Part shown: in pieces, positions 62,701 through 64,000 of the stretch
How positions within the stretch are numbered: position 1 is the first letter of the stretch
How the letters are laid out: every line of letters begins with the position of its first letter
Source: Phycisphaerae bacterium
Lineage (GTDB): Bacteria; Planctomycetota; Phycisphaerae; UBA1845; Fen-1342
DNA: 64,000 bases
Direction: 5' to 3'
NCBI GenBank assembly: GCA_017999985.1
Contig: JAGNKU010000011.1
Span: forward strand, 62,001 to 126,000
Program-made: the position numbers and the translations under genes
Notes under the pieces: generated by a model
What the model saw: the letters and a program-made list of their open reading frames with translations, nothing else
What the model was told of the DNA's origin: nothing
Database searches by the model: none

Positions 62701-62723
62701 ATCATCGAAAGTGGAGGTTTCAT
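59706..62723 (-). CDS. Large secreted repeat protein with a C-terminal dockerin-like domain
   Basis: A 1005-residue protein with a signal peptide (MKPPLSMIVVVAAGFAVSGAIAQ) and an AAAGGAAAGGA-like ribosome-binding site. It is built from two alternating modules. Module A (about 25-275, again about 498-718) begins AYVGGILYEPAG or AYVSGLLHTALG and contains NIGSSGEDGV; module B (about 278-495 and 720-935) contains CTPDSMGGCDPSIRRLVV or CTPDGMGGCDETDRRLVV, then NLGSSGQDGV and AKGNCCRGHVIIMKA. The end (about 938-1005) has two calcium-binding-type repeats, DLNCDGVANFKDINPFV and DINNNGVVGFDDINPFV. Dockerin-like ends bind cohesins or act as a planctomycete-type anchoring signal. The protein is extracellular. 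A role is not known. Confidence 0.85.
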   Translation of the reverse strand: MKPPLSMIVVVAAGFAVSGAIAQPAYVGGILYEPAGSASLGAVSGRVLSVGNIGSSGEDGVAVRCSSAWGGGVGVDLTGFGGVGANREIKIRPKGWDGTVKGTMRAYNEPATGVTYLAADFSDSGAAGASYVEYDELGNAVAEGLLPAEGLAMGPCPGQYQIWYASLHLISLGPPKQFTVTWHYYCSNCPDPWQWFAPCGGISSARTIVVTPIFPGGVPGISDVDALVVTGRDLPDLDGDGVPDLVVGNADIKSFPIPCPPWDCLGPDYALDSARWGLGQAQISEQCTPDSMGGCDPSIRRLVVDNLGSSGQDGVAVALPPNNGGVSVELAKGNCCRGHVIIMKAFDDEGHEQRVSMTQTTDLTGIEELDADFSSLGAIGFRLRLFGPGGVVLGPPEGTAFYAGGPKPTFTNMCPPGYREIWVNQGTPANPVWVFSGCEGLYEFTLPGIGTVPGVASFSVEPIDATSSFGQRTRVEVLSDDDQGLVITGITVTPATTAYVSGLLHTALGTAQLDPPTDRRLPVRNLGSSGEDGVEIQLHSLLGGGAEVDLEPFLSTPGATLRHKYKGWDGLIYGNHRLASNGDGSAMLTLDYSDVGATSIVIEQLDANGVVISSAEYTGPIVDLPLNEEEFVCPPGCTKTMRWWEGQLCSTCPVESHWVFTCTCPGGGGSTDYTERVITPTFPPGTPDTPGFESLSITGSGLSELVVSNANVRTFGLPSWGLGASHLGEQCTPDGMGGCDETDRRLVVTNIGSSGQDGVAIDVPKEQGGVSLSLAKGNCCRGHVIIMKAYDDEGQVQRIITTQASDSSGTEELDADFTDLGASGYILTAYGPGGVVIGPPGGTEIVNGGPKVVVGTPCPPGSNAIWQNNGTQSNPVWVFVGCLGIPIDLIVPGVGPLVGVTSFDIKPLNPTSSVGRLVRLEVVSDDPEGLIIEDISVSPGLKGDLNCDGVANFKDINPFVLRLANPATYAGTFPNCPSYNADINNNGVVGFDDINPFVALLSSGR

Positions 62724-62932
62724 GGTTCTATTCCTTTCCTTTGTTTCAAAGCCGCCCAGCGCCGTTTACGGCAGCGGCGGAAGGTGCCGCGCGGCCCAGC
62801 GCGACGCACCTCTGCCATGCTTCCGTCGGCCGTCGGTGATTTCTCCAAGTCAGATTGGACCTTTTTTGTTCTATTTACAGGAAAGAACGGCGACAGACCG
62901 ACCTGCGGGATTGACTTGGATGTGCATAACCA

Positions 62933-63577
62933 ATGAGCTACAATAACCTTACGCTAGTGGAGCACGCGTTGATGGAGCCCGGGGATCTGGCGCGGACGAC
63001 GACGGAGCTGCTCGCGGGGCTCCACGAGCGCGGCAATCGCGCCGTGTGGGACGAATTCGACCGCCGGTACCGACCGATCGTGATCGGTTTCCTCTGCCGC
63101 ATGGGTCTCAACGCCAGCGACGCTGCGGATGTCGCGCAGGAGACGCTGGCGTGTTTCGTCGAGGACTACCGGCGGCGCAAATACGATCGTCAGCAAGGGC
63201 GTTTGCGTTCGTGGCTGATCGCGATCGCGCGCTACCGACTCGCGGACTGGCGCCGGGCGGCGGGACGCCGGCGTGAGCTGCGCGGCGAGTCCGCGATTGA
63301 GGCGCTGCCGGATCAGGAGGATGCCGACGCGGCGTGGGAAGAAGAGGAACGTCGGCAGATCTTTGAGCAGGCCGTCGCCGAGCTGCGGCAGACCACGCGC
63401 TTCAACGAGCGGACGATCGCAGCGTTCGAACGGGTCGCCCTCCGGCAGGAGTCAATCGAGCTGGTTTCGGCTGAGCTCGGCTTGACGCCACAGGAAATCT
63501 ATAACGCCAAGAACCGCGTGATCCAAAAGCTGCGCGAAATCATGCGGCGCTACGACGACAGCGTCGTGGGCGGTTGA
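62933..63577 (+). CDS. ECF-type RNA polymerase sigma factor
   Basis: A 214-residue sigma factor of the extracytoplasmic-function group. Region 2 (about 45-115) shows WDEFDRRYRPIVIGFLCRMGLNASDAADVAQETLACF and GRLRSWLIAIARYRLADWRR, and region 4 (about 150-205) shows TIAAFERVALRQESIELVSAELGLTPQEIYNAKNRVIQKLREIMRR. The frame opens with ATG at 62933; a second ATG at 62972 (MEPGDLARTT), preceded by GTGGAG, may be the true start. The next gene, a Ser/Thr kinase with an N-terminal zinc-finger-like stretch, starts 4 nt after its stop. This sigma-kinase pairing is usual in planctomycetes. Confidence 0.92.
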   Translation: MSYNNLTLVEHALMEPGDLARTTTELLAGLHERGNRAVWDEFDRRYRPIVIGFLCRMGLNASDAADVAQETLACFVEDYRRRKYDRQQGRLRSWLIAIARYRLADWRRAAGRRRELRGESAIEALPDQEDADAAWEEEERRQIFEQAVAELRQTTRFNERTIAAFERVALRQESIELVSAELGLTPQEIYNAKNRVIQKLREIMRRYDDSVVGG

Positions 63578-63580
63578 GCC

Positions 63581-64000
63581 ATGCCGGTCGCGTCGTGTCC
63601 CCCCGCGGAGGTGCTCGAGACCCTGGCCGTCGGTGGCGTGACCCCGCCGCCGCTCGCAGCACACCTTCAGGAGTGCGAAGTCTGCCGCAGCACGCTGCAG
63701 CGGATCCGCGCGGACAATCGCTTCCTGAGCCGGTTTCTGACGCGGACCGACCGGGCCGCGCGCGAACCCGCCCCGCCACCCGCCGTGATTGACATTCCCG
63801 GGTACCAGATCCTGGATGAGATCCATCGCGGCGGGCAGGGCGTCGTGTACCGCGCGGTCCAGCGCGCCACGCGCCGCCCGGTCGCGATCAAGGTCATGAA
63901 ACACGGGCCGTTCGCGACCCTGTCGGACCGGGCCCGCTTCGATCGCGAGATCGACACGCTGGGGCGCCTCAATCACCCGAACATCGTGGCCGTGCACGAC
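63581..64000 (+). CDS. Ser/Thr protein kinase with N-terminal zinc-finger-like segment, 3' end beyond the right edge
   Basis: The visible 140 residues start MPVASCPPAEVLETLAVGG. An anti-sigma-like HLQECEVCRS (His-x3-Cys-x2-Cys) lies at about 28-37, and then the Hanks-type kinase domain begins with the P-loop IHRGGQGVVYRA, the ATP-binding Lys in AIKVMK and the helix-C segment FDREIDTLGRLNHPNIVAVHD. The catalytic loop is beyond the window. The ATG at 63581 follows the sigma factor stop by 3 nt, so they are surely co-transcribed. The N-terminal zinc-finger stretch could hold the sigma factor, with kinase activity as the switch (inference from the known pairing). Confidence 0.9.
   Translation, partial: MPVASCPPAEVLETLAVGGVTPPPLAAHLQECEVCRSTLQRIRADNRFLSRFLTRTDRAAREPAPPPAVIDIPGYQILDEIHRGGQGVVYRAVQRATRRPVAIKVMKHGPFATLSDRARFDREIDTLGRLNHPNIVAVHD

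Noticed and set aside
62911..62943. TTGACT and TACAAT as a promoter for the sigma factor gene
   Set aside because: The spacing is 22 bp, too long for a normal sigma-70 promoter, although it would favour the later start at 62972.

Overview
The window is GC-rich (roughly two thirds by eye) and densely coded, and it reads like a chromosomal piece of a planctomycete, most likely near the Phycisphaerae. The signs are a secreted protein ending in a paired dockerin-like segment (DLNCDG.../DINNNG... followed by INPFV), CxxCGYDLTG-type zinc ribbons on membrane proteins, a prepilin-like protein with FTLIELL, an ECF sigma factor directly followed by a Ser/Thr kinase, and a PD40/TPR lipoprotein with a CxxCH motif. 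This assignment comes from protein style only; there is no rRNA gene in the window.

Layout. 1-9700 (minus strand) is a tightly packed surface-polysaccharide cluster: nucleotide-sugar epimerase/dehydratase (cut by the left edge), GT2, GT4, Wzy-like polymerase, secreted TIM-barrel hydrolase-like protein, asparagine-synthase-like amidotransferase, hexapeptide acetyltransferase and Wzx-like flippase. A divergent plus-strand arm (10072-14134) adds a heparinase II/III-like lyase, a UbiA-type decaprenyl-phosphate phosphoribosyltransferase and a small secreted protein. A lyase and an amidotransferase beside a Wzx/Wzy set suggest a uronic-acid-containing, possibly amidated glycan (inference). 14135-15088 is non-coding and full of repeats: two inverted copies of a ~52-bp palindromic element flank a hairpin with a T-run and four tandem 32-bp units.

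15089-25322 is mixed: DUF362 protein, gamma-carbonic anhydrase, a membrane histidine kinase lacking its phospho-acceptor histidine, an orphan hypF, mrp, an alpha/beta hydrolase, ribosomal genes rpmI-rplT (no infC), and a pyrophosphate-type phosphofructokinase. 25445-33149 is a sensory block: two chemoreceptors sharing an ~815-bp nearly identical signalling segment, then a Cache-PAS-PAS hybrid histidine kinase with a NarL-type regulator. A tRNA-Lys(UUU) follows.

33775-42211 holds lipoproteins and secreted proteins of unknown function, a PHP phosphoesterase, a protein with two lipopolysaccharide-kinase-like domains, and a lower-GC orphan WapI-type immunity gene. 42270-51403 is a metal-efflux locus: TlpA-like thioredoxin lipoprotein and TolC-like lipoprotein on one strand, and on the other an adaptor with three putative metal-binding modules and a CusA-type pump carrying an extra ~250-residue helical insert. 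51468-64000 contains an M24 peptidase, a nuclease/phosphatase-fold lipoprotein, a PD40/TPR lipoprotein, the prepilin-like gene and its partner, an alpha/beta-hydrolase lipoprotein, the dockerin protein, the ECF sigma factor and a Ser/Thr kinase cut by the right edge.

The strongest candidates for something new are the doubly modified Cus-like efflux pair, the tandem Kdo-kinase-like fusion, the histidine kinase without its histidine, and the repeat cluster at 14.1-14.6 kb. I did not see an obvious CRISPR, toxin-antitoxin pair, prophage or transposase.
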